DNA of 64,000 nt from Lentzea albidocapillata subsp. violacea (GTDB lineage: Bacteria; Actinomycetota; Actinomycetes; Mycobacteriales; Pseudonocardiaceae): contig NZ_FNET01000001.1 in assembly GCF_900100275.1 (NCBI RefSeq), forward strand, positions 930,001 through 994,000. Direction: 5' to 3'. Below the pieces are notes generated by a model. The model saw only the letters and a list, made by a program, of their open reading frames with translations, made no database searches and was not told the DNA's origin. Below are positions 48,909-57,524 of the stretch, in pieces; position 1 is the first letter of the stretch; every line of letters starts with the position of its first letter. Made by a program: the position numbers and the translations under genes.

Positions 48909-50066
48909 TCAGTCCCGCAGCAACAAATAGTGCGCGCGCAGTGCCAGTTCGAGGTTGAACCGCTCCTCGGCGTCGTGCATTCGGTCGCCGAAGAGTTCGT
49001 CCAACTGGTTGACGCGGTAGCGCACGGTCTGCGGATGCACCTTCAGCCGGGCCGCGACCTCGGGCGCCCCGCCCCGCGCCGACAGCCATACCAGCAGCGT
49101 CTCGGCGAGCTTGGTGCGTTGCAGATCGGTGAGCGGGGCGAGCGGCGCCAGCGCCCGTTCGGCGAGCTGCCGGGCCAGGAACTCGTCCGCGAGCACGGTC
49201 AGTTCGACGAGGTGGTCGGCGCAGTCGAGGACCGGCCGGTCCGGCAGCACCTTCTCCCCGGCGAGGGCGAGGACCCGGCGTGCGCAGGCCAGTGACCTGC
49301 GCACGTCCTGAGGAGCCACGGGCAGACCGACCGCCGCCCGCCATCCCGGCAGGGCCCCGCGCAGCCAGCGCGTCACCGCGGCCGGGTTCGGCACCAGCAG
49401 GTACGGCGTGGCGTCCTCGAAGTTGACCAGCACGTCGGCCGGCAGGTCGTCCGCGGGCGCGGCGGACGGCTCCAGCGCCACCGCCACCAGCCGGTCCGGC
49501 ATCGGCCAGGCCGCCGCCCGCGCCGCGTCCAGCACCACCTGCCAGTTGCCGGGGGAGTCGGCGACGAGCAGCTCCATCAGCTTGCGCCGCTTGCGTTCCA
49601 GCGTCCCCGCCGCACTCGCCTGCGCGGCCGCGTACCCCTCGACCGACAGGCTCACCAGCTCGTCGACGTGGGCGAACATCGCCTCGCCCAGCACCGACAC
49701 GAGCCGCAGCGACAGCTCACGCCGTTCGGCGAACCCGCAGACGTGCCGCCACGCCACCCGCGCGCCGATCCGGTAGGCGGCCTGCAGGCTGTCGAGGCTG
49801 CGCCCGGACTTGAACTCCCACGCGCCGAGCTTGCGGTGGATGTCGTCGTGCGGATCGGGCTCGGCATCCGGCGCGGCAATGCGGTCGACGAACTTCACCA
49901 GCGCCTGCCGGATTCCGTCGACCACGTTGCCCCGGAACGTGCTGTATTCCGGAATCGATTTCTCGATCGCCTCGAAAATGCTCACCGAAACGGGCGCGAC
50001 TTCCATTCGGAGCAACGGCGCCAGTTCCCGCGGGACCGATCTGCGCGGATCGTCCAGCCCAGTCAC
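48909..50066 (-). CDS. PucR-family helix-turn-helix regulator
   Basis: A 385-residue regulator. The long N-terminal part is the GGDEF-like/RsbRD-type sensory region of this class (FEAIEKSIPEYSTFRGNVVDGI, SLDSLQAAYRIGARVAWRHV). The C-terminal HTH_30 domain binds DNA (VAARLKVHPQTVRYRVNQLDELFGDRM). No target is obvious; nearest genes are the secreted protein (same strand, downstream) and the GAP-family gene. Start 50066 is a GTG. Confidence 0.87.
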   Translation of the reverse strand: MTGLDDPRRSVPRELAPLLRMEVAPVSVSIFEAIEKSIPEYSTFRGNVVDGIRQALVKFVDRIAAPDAEPDPHDDIHRKLGAWEFKSGRSLDSLQAAYRIGARVAWRHVCGFAERRELSLRLVSVLGEAMFAHVDELVSLSVEGYAAAQASAAGTLERKRRKLMELLVADSPGNWQVVLDAARAAAWPMPDRLVAVALEPSAAPADDLPADVLVNFEDATPYLLVPNPAAVTRWLRGALPGWRAAVGLPVAPQDVRRSLACARRVLALAGEKVLPDRPVLDCADHLVELTVLADEFLARQLAERALAPLAPLTDLQRTKLAETLLVWLSARGGAPEVAARLKVHPQTVRYRVNQLDELFGDRMHDAEERFNLELALRAHYLLLRD

Positions 50067-50124
50067 GCAGGCGAGTGTAGGAGTAAAACGGAACCGGGTC
50101 GTTCAGCCAACTGGACCAAATGGT

Positions 50125-50787
50125 TCACAGGAAGAACAGCCGGGCGACAGCATCGCGGGCGACCAGGAACCCGGCGATACCGAGAATCCAGCCCGTCGCG
50201 CCCGCCCCCTTTTCCGCGAACCAGGTGCTGATCCGGGTCAGGAACGGCTCGATCCTCGCCCGGAGCGCCAGCCTGCCGCCGAGCAGCAGGAGGGCGGGCA
50301 CGATCATGACCAGGCAGTATCCGGCGAGGAGCAGCCCGATCTGGCCCGCGTTCAGGTCGGCGGCGCTCATCATCCCGATCGCACCCAGGTAGGGCAGCAT
50401 CGTCGCGAGCTCGACCACACCCGCCAGCACCGCCACGCCGGCAAGCGCCGCCACGGACCCGTTGGCGCGGTTCTGCCACTTGCCGGTGTCCAGCTTCTTC
50501 TTGCTGTCGAAGCGGAAGCTGACCGCGAACAGGAACACGCCGATCACCAGTTGGACCCAGATCGCCACCTGACTGTCGAGGTGGCCGATCACCTGCGAGG
50601 CGCCGAGCACGATCAGTACGCCGACCACGAAGTAGAAGACCGTGATCGTTCCGAGGTAGACGGCGAACCTGCTCAGCTTCAGCCGCCCCGGCGTGAGCAT
50701 CAGCCAGATCGGGACGAACAACGTCCCGATGCTCGTCGAGTCGAGCAGCGCGAGCCCCGCCAGCGCCGCCACCAGTCCCAGTGTCAT
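50125..50787 (-). CDS. GAP-family membrane protein (Sap-like exporter)
   Basis: A 220-residue polytopic membrane protein with about six spans (LVAALAGLALLDSTSIGTLF, GTITVFYFVVGVLIVLGASQVIG by segment, GVAVLAGVVELATMLPYLGAIGMM). This is the Sap/GAP family linked to mycobacterial sulfolipid and glycopeptidolipid transport. The start ATG overlaps the stop of the TetR gene (ATGA), so the TetR protein is its likely regulator. Confidence 0.86.
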   Translation of the reverse strand: MTLGLVAALAGLALLDSTSIGTLFVPIWLMLTPGRLKLSRFAVYLGTITVFYFVVGVLIVLGASQVIGHLDSQVAIWVQLVIGVFLFAVSFRFDSKKKLDTGKWQNRANGSVAALAGVAVLAGVVELATMLPYLGAIGMMSAADLNAGQIGLLLAGYCLVMIVPALLLLGGRLALRARIEPFLTRISTWFAEKGAGATGWILGIAGFLVARDAVARLFFL

Positions 50788-51350
50788 GTGCTCCCCCACA
50801 GTCGTTCGAGGTGGCGGGCGATCACCCGCTCCGCCACCTCCCCTGTCATCACTTCCGGTTCCAGCGCGCGTTGCGCCGTCACCCCGTCGACCAGAGCCGC
50901 GAGCCCGACGGCCTCCCCGCCGTCCAGACCCGCGGCCTCCAGCACGTGCCGGCACAGATCCCTGATCTCCCGCGCGCCCTCCACGTGCCGTTGCAGCAAC
51001 ACGGGATTCGCCGCCGCACGAGCCGCGAACGCGAGCCACACCCGTGCGCGTGCCGCGTCGTCCACGAGTGCGATGGCGCACAACGCCTTGCGCAGCCGTT
51101 CCTGGAGACTCCCCTCTTGCCCCAGGACCGTCCGCACGCTCGCCGTGAGTTCCTCGGTGAGCTGGTCCTGCGCGAACAGCAGCAGCTCGTCCTTGCTGCG
51201 GAAGTACTTCTGCAGCAAGCCCGTGGTGGCGTTCAGCTCCCGGGCGATCCTGGGCAGGCTCGCCGCGTCCAGCCCCTCGGCGTCGACCACCCGGTAGAGG
51301 GCGGCCACCACCTGCTGACGCCGTTCGGCGGGATCCGCGTGTTTTGGCAC
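50784..51350 (-). CDS. TetR-family regulator
   Basis: A 188-residue TetR repressor with HTH LPRIARELNATTGLLQKYFRSKDEL at about 32-56 and a helical ligand domain (TetR_C of the BetI-like type). It is cotranscribed with the GAP exporter and divergent from the ABC transporter operon; an inverted repeat (51356-51377) lies 6 bp from its start. Confidence 0.87.
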   Translation of the reverse strand: MPKHADPAERRQQVVAALYRVVDAEGLDAASLPRIARELNATTGLLQKYFRSKDELLLFAQDQLTEELTASVRTVLGQEGSLQERLRKALCAIALVDDAARARVWLAFAARAAANPVLLQRHVEGAREIRDLCRHVLEAAGLDGGEAVGLAALVDGVTAQRALEPEVMTGEVAERVIARHLERLWGST

Positions 51351-51355
51351 GGTCG

Positions 51356-51377
51356 TCAGATTACGACCTTAATCTGA
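51356..51377. promoter_or_regulatory. Operator next to the TetR start
   Basis: TCAGATT and AATCTGA are perfect 7-bp arms around 8 bp, 6 bp upstream of the TetR start. Likely TetR autoregulatory site. Confidence 0.6.
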
Positions 51378-51386
51378 TCTGGGCAA

Positions 51387-51406
51387 CTCATGACATCTGT
51401 CATGAG
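51387..51406. promoter_or_regulatory. 20-bp palindrome before the ABC-two-component operon
   Basis: CTCATGACATCTGTCATGAG is perfectly symmetric (8-bp arms around ATCT), 56 bp before the ATPase start. An extra half-site (CTCATGACA) overlaps the ATG. ATGACA/TGTCAT palindromes suit NarL/LuxR-type response regulators such as the one encoded at the operon's end. Confidence 0.65.
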
Positions 51407-51461
51407 GAACTGATGTGGGACGGCACTGCCGATCCACCGTTCCTCCGGAGATCGTTTACTC

Positions 51462-52346
51462 ATGACAGCGATCGAGGTGCGGGGGCTGACCCGCCGGTAC
51501 AGCGGAGGTTTCGAGGCTGTCCGGGGCGTGTCATTTGACGTGGAGCGGGGCGAGATGTTCGCCCTGCTCGGCACGAACGGTGCGGGGAAGACCTCGACGG
51601 TGGAGGTGGTGGAAGGGCTCTCACGCCCGGCCGAGGGGTCCGTGCGCGTGCTGGGCCACGACCCGTTCGCCGAGCGCAAGGTCGTCCGGCCGCGGATGGG
51701 CGTGATGCTGCAGGAAGGCGGTTTCCCGCCCGACCTGACCGTGAGCGAGGCGGCGCGGATGTGGGCGGGCACGCTGACGTCGCCGCGGCCCGTCGACGAG
51801 GCGTTGTCCCTTGTCGACCTGGCCCATCGGGCGTCGGTGCGGGTGAAGCAGTTGTCCGGTGGTGAGCGGCGGCGGCTGGACCTGGCCCTGGCGCTGCTGG
51901 GGAAGCCGGAGGTGTTGTTCCTCGACGAGCCGACCACCGGACTCGACCCGGAGAGCCGGCGCAACACGTGGGAGCTCATTCGCGCCCTGTTGCGCGAGGG
52001 CGTGACCGTGCTGCTGACCACGCACTACCTGGAGGAGGCGCAGGCGCTGGCCGACCGGCTGGCGATCATGCACCGCGGCCGGATCGTGGCGCAGGGAACG
52101 GTCTCCGAGGTGGTGGACGCGTATCCGTCGCGCATCTCGTTCGTGCCGCCGCCGGGGATCGCGCTACCCGTCGTCGCCGACGTGGAGTCGTCGGGGCGCG
52201 TGACCGTGCGGACCAACGAACTGCAGTCCACCCTGCACGAACTGCTGGTGTGGGCTCAGCACCACAACGTCGAACTGTCCGGTTTGGACGCCCGGTCGGC
52301 GTCGCTCGAAGAGGCGTTCCTGGCGATCGCGGAGGAGGCGGCATGA
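51462..52346 (+). CDS. ABC transporter ATP-binding protein
   Basis: A 294-residue ATPase of an ABC-2 exporter: Walker A GTNGAGKTS, Q-loop MLQEGGF, signature LSGGERRR, Walker B VLFLDEPTTGLD and H-loop TTHYLEEA. The C-terminal ~80 residues resemble the DrrA/CcmA-type extension. It powers the permease encoded next, with which it overlaps by 4 bp. Such exporters remove antibiotics, lipids or peptides. Confidence 0.94.
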   Translation: MTAIEVRGLTRRYSGGFEAVRGVSFDVERGEMFALLGTNGAGKTSTVEVVEGLSRPAEGSVRVLGHDPFAERKVVRPRMGVMLQEGGFPPDLTVSEAARMWAGTLTSPRPVDEALSLVDLAHRASVRVKQLSGGERRRLDLALALLGKPEVLFLDEPTTGLDPESRRNTWELIRALLREGVTVLLTTHYLEEAQALADRLAIMHRGRIVAQGTVSEVVDAYPSRISFVPPPGIALPVVADVESSGRVTVRTNELQSTLHELLVWAQHHNVELSGLDARSASLEEAFLAIAEEAA

Positions 52347-53050
52347 GGGCCGTGGCTGTGGGACAGGCCGAGCTGAAGTTGTTCTGGCGCAACCGGACCG
52401 CGCTGTTCAACTCGTTGCTGCTGCCGTTGTTGCTCGCGCCGGTGCTGTACTCGGTGGACGCCGACGGCGTGCCTCTGGTCGTCGGGTTGATCGGGTTCGC
52501 ACTGCTGATGGCGGTGTACTACAACCTCGTGACCACGTTCGTCGCACGGCGTGAGGAGCTGGTGCTCAAGCGGCTGCGCGTCGGTGAGCTGACCGATCCG
52601 GAGATCCTGGCCGGCGCCGCCCTGCCGTCCGTCGTGGTCGCCTTGGGGCAGATGGTGCTCTACACCGTGGTCGTCGGGGTGATCACCGGCGTGGCGCTGC
52701 CGGCGCGGCCGTGGTTCCTGCTGCTCGGCGTGCTCGGCGGCGTCGCGGTGTTCGTGCTGCTGGCGGCGGCGTCCTCGGCGTTCACCCGGACCGTGGAGAT
52801 GGCGCAGGTGACGTCGTTGCCGGTGCTGATGGCGTGCATGTTGGGCTCCGGCCTAATTTTCCCGCTCTCGGTACTGCCCGGCGGGATCGCCTCCGTGCTG
52901 AAGTACCTGCCGCTGACGCCGGTGCTCGAACTGCTGCGCGCCGGGTGGGCCGACGGACCCGTGCTGCAGCCGTTGATCGTCCTGGCGGTGTGGATCGTCC
53001 TGGGGACCTACGCTGTGCAGCGGTGGTTCAGGTGGGATCCCCGGAGGTGA
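52343..53050 (+). CDS. ABC-2 type transporter permease
   Basis: A 235-residue permease with six hydrophobic spans and the ABC-2 C-terminal signature (GLIFPLSVLPGGIASVLKYLPLTPVLELLRAG, read by segment). It forms the membrane channel for the ATPase upstream. ATG start in an ATGA overlap; its stop overlaps the kinase GTG. Confidence 0.9.
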   Translation: MRAVAVGQAELKLFWRNRTALFNSLLLPLLLAPVLYSVDADGVPLVVGLIGFALLMAVYYNLVTTFVARREELVLKRLRVGELTDPEILAGAALPSVVVALGQMVLYTVVVGVITGVALPARPWFLLLGVLGGVAVFVLLAAASSAFTRTVEMAQVTSLPVLMACMLGSGLIFPLSVLPGGIASVLKYLPLTPVLELLRAGWADGPVLQPLIVLAVWIVLGTYAVQRWFRWDPRR

Positions 53051-54189
53051 ACTTGCTCGGCTGGTGGCGGTCGCGTGGCAGCGCGGCGCGGTTCGACCTG
53101 TTCGTCCGCTACACGTTCTACGTCAGTTACGTGTTCCTGCCACCGTTGCTGCTCATCGGCCTGGCCCCGGAGATCGGCACCACCGCCCTGCTCGTGCTCG
53201 TCGCGGTGGTGCTGACCTACGTGGTCCTGAGCTGCCGCCTGGCCCACCTCGGCATCGAGTACCACCTCGGCCGGAGCCCGTTCCCGCGCACCCTGCTGAC
53301 GGCCTACCTGATCGCCACCTGCGCGGTGCTCGCCGCCGGCGAACTGACGCACCCGGACCCGTTGCCCGGCAAGCCCGACAGCCCGGGCGACGGCATCTCG
53401 GTGATGTTCCTGATTCTGGCGATCACCACCCTGTCCGCCGTGCTCCGCCCGCGCTACGTCGTGCTGGCGGCCGCGGCGGGCGGCGTCTGGATGCTGCTCA
53501 CCGCCCCGCCGGGCCACGCCCTGTTCATCACCCTCATGCTGCAGTTCCTGGTGGTCGCGTTCCGCTCGACCCTCTGGATGCTCGCCATCGTCTGGGAACT
53601 CGACCGCTCCCGCGAGGTCCGCGCGAACCTCGCCGTGGCCGAAGAACGCCTCCGCTTCGCCCGCGACCTGCACGACGTGGTGGGCCGCAACCTCTCCGCC
53701 GTGGCCCTGAAGGCAGACCTGGCGGCCCAACTGGCCCGCCGAGGCCGTTCCCCGGCGGCAGTGGACGAGATGCTGGAGGTCCGCCAGATCGCCCAGGACT
53801 CCCTGGACGAACTCCGCGCCGTGGTCAGCGGCTACCGCACAGCCGACCTCTCGGTGGAACTGGCGGGCGCCCGCTCACTACTGGCCTCCGCCGGCATCGA
53901 CTGCCGCGTGATCGGCGACGTGACGTTCGACGGCGAACCGGCCGGCGCCCTGGGCTGGGCGGTCCGCGAGGGCGTGACCAACGTCCTGCGCCACAGCGAC
54001 GCCACAACGTGCACGATCACGTTGCGCGGCAAGGTTCTCACGATGACAAACGACGGCGTCCCGCCAGACGCGTTCCGCTTCGGCAGCGGCCTAACCGGCC
54101 TGCACGAACGCGTAGCGGCCCTGGGCGGCTCCGTAACCGCCACCCCGGAAGCCCCCAACCGCTTCGTCCTCACCGTGGAGCTCCCGTGA
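53047..54189 (+). CDS. Sensor histidine kinase (NarL/DesK type)
   Basis: A 380-residue kinase with six N-terminal membrane segments, then HisKA_3: phospho-acceptor His209 in RFARDLHDVVGRNLSAVALK (by segment). The ATPase domain has WAVREGVTNVLRHSDA (N box) and GSGLTGLHERVAALGG (G2). Membrane spans without a large sensory loop suggest it senses a membrane or lipid-phase signal. Translation is coupled to the permease (GTGA), so kinase and exporter are expressed together. Confidence 0.92.
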   Translation: MNLLGWWRSRGSAARFDLFVRYTFYVSYVFLPPLLLIGLAPEIGTTALLVLVAVVLTYVVLSCRLAHLGIEYHLGRSPFPRTLLTAYLIATCAVLAAGELTHPDPLPGKPDSPGDGISVMFLILAITTLSAVLRPRYVVLAAAAGGVWMLLTAPPGHALFITLMLQFLVVAFRSTLWMLAIVWELDRSREVRANLAVAEERLRFARDLHDVVGRNLSAVALKADLAAQLARRGRSPAAVDEMLEVRQIAQDSLDELRAVVSGYRTADLSVELAGARSLLASAGIDCRVIGDVTFDGEPAGALGWAVREGVTNVLRHSDATTCTITLRGKVLTMTNDGVPPDAFRFGSGLTGLHERVAALGGSVTATPEAPNRFVLTVELP

Positions 54190-54791
54190 TCCGCATCCTC
54201 CTGGCAGACGACGAACACCTGATCCGAGGCGCCATGGCGGCCCTGTTGTCACTGGAAGACGACCTGGAGGTAGTAGCCCAAGCAGCCACCGGCGCCGAAG
54301 CCATAGCCACCGCCCGAGTAGTCCGCCCCGACGTAGCCGTGATCGACCTGCAAATGCCAGACCTGGACGGCGTAGCGGTAGCCCAATCCCTAGCGCGAGA
54401 ACTACCCACATGCTCCACCATGATCGTCACCAGCCACGGCCGCCCAGGACACCTGAAACGCGCACTGGCAGCAGGAGTACGAGGCTTCCTACCAAAAACC
54501 GTCTCTTCAGACGTCCTGGCCACAGTGGTAAGAACCGTCCACACAGGCGGCCGCTACGTAGACCCGGCCCTAGCAGCCGAGGCCATCAGCGCCGGCGACA
54601 GCCCCCTGACCCCACGAGAAGCAGACGTCCTGGAACTGGCACTGGAAGGCGCCCCGATCGAGGAAATAGCCCGCCGCGCCTCCCTCTCCCCAGGCACAGT
54701 CCGCAACTACCTCTCCTCAGCCGTGGGCAAAACCGGCGCCTCGAACCGCCACGAAGCAGCCCGCTTCGCCAGGGCAAAAGGCTGGATCTAA
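54186..54791 (+). CDS. LuxR/NarL-family response regulator
   Basis: A 201-residue response regulator. The receiver has the acidic pocket LADDEH, phospho-acceptor Asp54 (AVIDLQMPD) and Lys in FLPKT. The HTH is SPLTPREADVLELALEG...IEEIARRASLSPGTVRNYLSSA. GTG start overlaps the kinase stop. It probably binds the palindrome at 51387 and activates the exporter operon. Third codon positions are strongly C-rich compared with the ATPase gene. Confidence 0.93.
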   Translation: MIRILLADDEHLIRGAMAALLSLEDDLEVVAQAATGAEAIATARVVRPDVAVIDLQMPDLDGVAVAQSLARELPTCSTMIVTSHGRPGHLKRALAAGVRGFLPKTVSSDVLATVVRTVHTGGRYVDPALAAEAISAGDSPLTPREADVLELALEGAPIEEIARRASLSPGTVRNYLSSAVGKTGASNRHEAARFARAKGWI

Positions 54792-54799
54792 CTCTCCCC

Positions 54800-54949
54800 C
54801 GCGTCCCGTCCGCACCCTGAAGCCCCACCAACCGAGCCCCGAGCCCGAGCAGCACCCCAAACAGCCTCAGGCGCCCCCACCAGATCCCGCTCGACCTGCC
54901 ACCGCAAGGCAGGGTCGGAGCCAAGCAGCCACCCAGTAACCTCAACCAC
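54800..54949 (-). pseudogene. N-terminal remnant of a squalene-cyclase/prenyltransferase-repeat-like protein
   Basis: The minus strand encodes VTGWLLGSDPALRWQVERDL then VGAPEAVW, the standard opening of actinobacterial proteins with squalene-oxidase/prenyltransferase repeats. After RARG the frame breaks; GARLVGLQGADGTRG, the expected continuation, appears in another frame. The rest of the gene is missing. It lies between the response regulator and the tRNA-Leu gene. Confidence 0.55.
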
Positions 54950-55007
54950 CCACCGACCTAACCCGCAGACCGCCGACCAGCACAGACACAAGCGCGTCCC
55001 CCCGATT

Positions 55008-55035
55008 TTGGCGCGCGCTGACGATCATGTAACCT
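55008..55035 (+). promoter_or_regulatory. Probable tRNA-Leu promoter
   Basis: TTGGCG, 16 bp, then TAACCT, about 40 bp before the tRNA. Fits a housekeeping sigma promoter. Confidence 0.45.
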
Positions 55036-55073
55036 ATGCACACCACGGTGCGAGCCGGGGCACAACCGAATAC

Positions 55074-55156
55074 GTCCGGGTGGCGGAATGGCAGACGCGC
55101 TAGCTTGAGGTGCTAGTCCCCGAAAGGGGGTGGGGGTTCAAGTCCCCCCTCGGACA
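55074..55156 (+). tRNA. tRNA-Leu (anticodon GAG)
   Basis: An 83-nt tRNA. Acceptor GTCCGGG pairs with CTCGGAC (one G-U pair); D-arm TGGCGGAATGGCAGACGCG; anticodon stem-loop TAGCTTGAGGTGCTA with GAG in the loop; long variable arm TCCCCGAAAGGGGG typical of leucine tRNAs; T-arm GGGGGTTCAAGTCCCCC. CCA is not encoded. The 3' end and following hairpin are partly repeated at 59246-59310 beside a degenerate recombinase, so this tRNA is the integration site of the element to the right. Confidence 0.95.
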
Positions 55157-55200
55157 TTCTCTTACCCCACGGGGATTCACCAGAATCCCCGTGGGGTAAG
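55132..55200. repeat. att-like repeat, copy A (tRNA 3' end plus hairpin)
   Basis: The T-arm, acceptor end and following hairpin match copy B (59246-59310) over about 65 bp: CTCAAGTCCCC versus TTCAAGTCCCC, GGACATTC, CTTACCCCACGGG and the second hairpin arm. Copy A is the one with the functional tRNA. Confidence 0.7.
55161..55200. terminator. Perfect 18-bp hairpin between tRNA-Leu and the recombinase
   Basis: CTTACCCCACGGGGATTC (55161-55178) pairs fully with 55183-55200 across loop ACCA. It is 4 bp after the tRNA and directly abuts the stop codon of the recombinase on the other strand, so it can end both transcripts. Confidence 0.9.
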
Positions 55201-56661
55201 TCATTTTACGACCACTTCTATATCACCGCTCCAATTCGAAGCGAGCGCTGACTGAACTGGACGACGAGCCGGTTCCGCAGTTTTCGACGTTAGTGGAGTG
55301 GATCGAATTTCGATACGCTGGTCGCAATAGTGAATCTGCAGACGTTGCTCGCGGACCTGATCGACCGAGTCCTTGCTCGCACCTTCCTCCACCGACCGAG
55401 CGGTCCGCTCGAGTAGATGTGGCAGCACCTTGAGCAGATGGTCCTCTCGGACGTAGAGATTCCGCGGTTCGCCGTCGGAGCGGCGCTTGGCACTGGTGAA
55501 GCCATGCCGACATCGATAGCCTGCTCGCCCATGAACCCAGTGCCCGTCCATCCGCCGACCACACAGCCCACATAAAACGAGGCCTGCAAGCAAATAAGTC
55601 CGGACCTCGCCGTCCTTGGCCGGCTTCGCTACTCGCATCCCCTGCACCGCGACGAACGTCTCGTCATCGACGAGTGGCTCGTGCGCGATCCGCTCGGACA
55701 CCTCCCACTCGCTAACCGGGTTGTATCGCAGTGCCCCCGAGCCGCGGCCGCCAGCACGTCCGCCCGGCCCGTGGCCGGTTGTGCTGCTTCGGTTCCACAC
55801 CTGCCGGCCGGTGTAGCGCGGGTTCTCCAGAATCATCGCCACCGTCCGGACGATCCACCGCTCCCCCGACCTGTGCGCGTTCCGCTCGGGGTCGGCGCCC
55901 GACGGGCACACCACGCCACGCTCGTTGAGCTCCCGTGCCAGTGACGCCACCGTGCGGCCGCGGGCACGTTCGGCAAATATCCATCGCACCCACGGTGCCG
56001 TCACCGGATCCGGTCCCAATACCTGCACACGCCGACCCCACCGCCCATGCACAGGGTTCGGATGCCGACCACCATCAACAAGCCGATAGCCATACGGTGG
56101 CCGCCCGCCCAGGAAACGACCCTGCAGCCGCGTCTGAGACCGCATCGCCGCGAGCACCCGCTGACGAGCCCGCGCCACCTCGCGCTGCGCCTGCGCACCC
56201 AGCAACACCATCAACGCCTCATGCACAGGGCTCCCGAGTTCCACTGGGCCGCCTGCTTCCGGCAGCCATACGTCGACACCCAGTGCGTTCAGCCGAGCCA
56301 CGACCTCGCGGAACTGATCACCGTGAAAAGCACGCTCGTACTCACCGACGACCACTGCGTCAAAGTCGCGATCAGGGCCCGCGGCAGCCGCTAGCAACGC
56401 CGCAGCCTCCGGACGGTCCGGCCACGACCACCGCCGCGACACGCCCACATCGAAGAACTCCGCGACGACCGAGCCGACACTCTCGATCAACTCATCCGAC
56501 ACGGCGCGCTGCCACGCACGCGACGTCTGGACGTCCTGGAACGTGCTCGTCGACATCCGGCCGTAGAACGCAAAGCGCAGGCCCGGCTCCTCAGACGGCG
56601 CCACTGGACGGCGACGTCCCGTCAACGCGGCAACCAGTTCGGCGTTCGTCAACGTGGCCAC
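55201..56661 (-). CDS. Large serine recombinase (integrase), intact
   Basis: A 486-residue serine recombinase. The resolvase domain (about 28-170) has the nucleophile Ser37 in FYGRMSTSTFQ and RAFHGDQF. The recombinase domain begins at GGRPPYGYRLVDGG. A zinc ribbon follows (LCGLCGRRM ... YRCRH). The C-terminal tail is helical. It would integrate or excise DNA at a specific att site, here most likely the tRNA-Leu 3' end next to it. GTG start with a GGGAG site. A second, broken copy of the same family lies 4 kb right. Serine integrases seldom use tRNA genes as targets. Confidence 0.93.
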   Translation of the reverse strand: MATLTNAELVAALTGRRRPVAPSEEPGLRFAFYGRMSTSTFQDVQTSRAWQRAVSDELIESVGSVVAEFFDVGVSRRWSWPDRPEAAALLAAAAGPDRDFDAVVVGEYERAFHGDQFREVVARLNALGVDVWLPEAGGPVELGSPVHEALMVLLGAQAQREVARARQRVLAAMRSQTRLQGRFLGGRPPYGYRLVDGGRHPNPVHGRWGRRVQVLGPDPVTAPWVRWIFAERARGRTVASLARELNERGVVCPSGADPERNAHRSGERWIVRTVAMILENPRYTGRQVWNRSSTTGHGPGGRAGGRGSGALRYNPVSEWEVSERIAHEPLVDDETFVAVQGMRVAKPAKDGEVRTYLLAGLVLCGLCGRRMDGHWVHGRAGYRCRHGFTSAKRRSDGEPRNLYVREDHLLKVLPHLLERTARSVEEGASKDSVDQVREQRLQIHYCDQRIEIRSTPLTSKTAEPARRPVQSALASNWSGDIEVVVK

Positions 56662-56798
56662 AGTCAGCTCCCTCGGTCAAAACCGAGACCCAGCTGCCAA
56701 AGGCATCGTGACGACGTCCTGTCCATCTCCACCCGAACAGCCCAAGAGCAAGCCACACCAGACATTAGGCCAGCTCATCGTCACGGAAAGCCAACTCA

Positions 56799-57133
<335 letters not shown>

Positions 57134-57229
57134 GCCTGCAGGACGACAGAACCTGATCACAGCAGTCCAGCGTGTGACTGCAAAGTTCTGGCACCCACAG
57201 GCCACCGACTCCTGCTGCCCGACACCCCG

Positions 57230-57473
57230 CATGGCCACCACCTTGCGCGCGGCTGCTCCTCCAAAGGGCGCTCACCACCTCGTACCGCTGCGCGGGCATC
57301 TGCGCGGCTTGCTTCCAGGTCGCGTCGTCGGTGTGGTTGATCAGGCCGTGGTGCAACCGGCTCGCCACCGCGTACGCCTCCGCCTGCCAGTAGGGGTCGG
57401 TCGAGCGGAGATCCGGCTCCACTTCGGTCAGGTAGCGCCGCAACAAGGGCTTGGCTGTTCGGCACAACCCCAC
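57230..57473 (-). pseudogene. Unrecognised ORF fragment
   Basis: A GTG-started frame reads CRTAKPLLRRYLTEVEPDL, then DPYWQAEAYAVASRLHHGLI and MPAQRYEVVSALWR, which looks like genuine protein, before turning into low-quality sequence that overlaps the transposase remnant. Probably the truncated 3' or 5' part of an older gene. Function unknown. Confidence 0.35.
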
Positions 57474-57488
57474 CGAGACAGCGAGAGA

Positions 57489-57507
57489 CCCCGCTCGGCG
57501 AGCGGGG
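57489..57507. terminator. Hairpin after the C39-like gene
   Basis: CCCCGCTC-GGC-GAGCGGGG, a perfect 8-bp stem 17 bp past the minus-strand stop at 57525. Confidence 0.75.
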
Positions 57508-57524
57508 CCTGCGCAATTGAGGGC

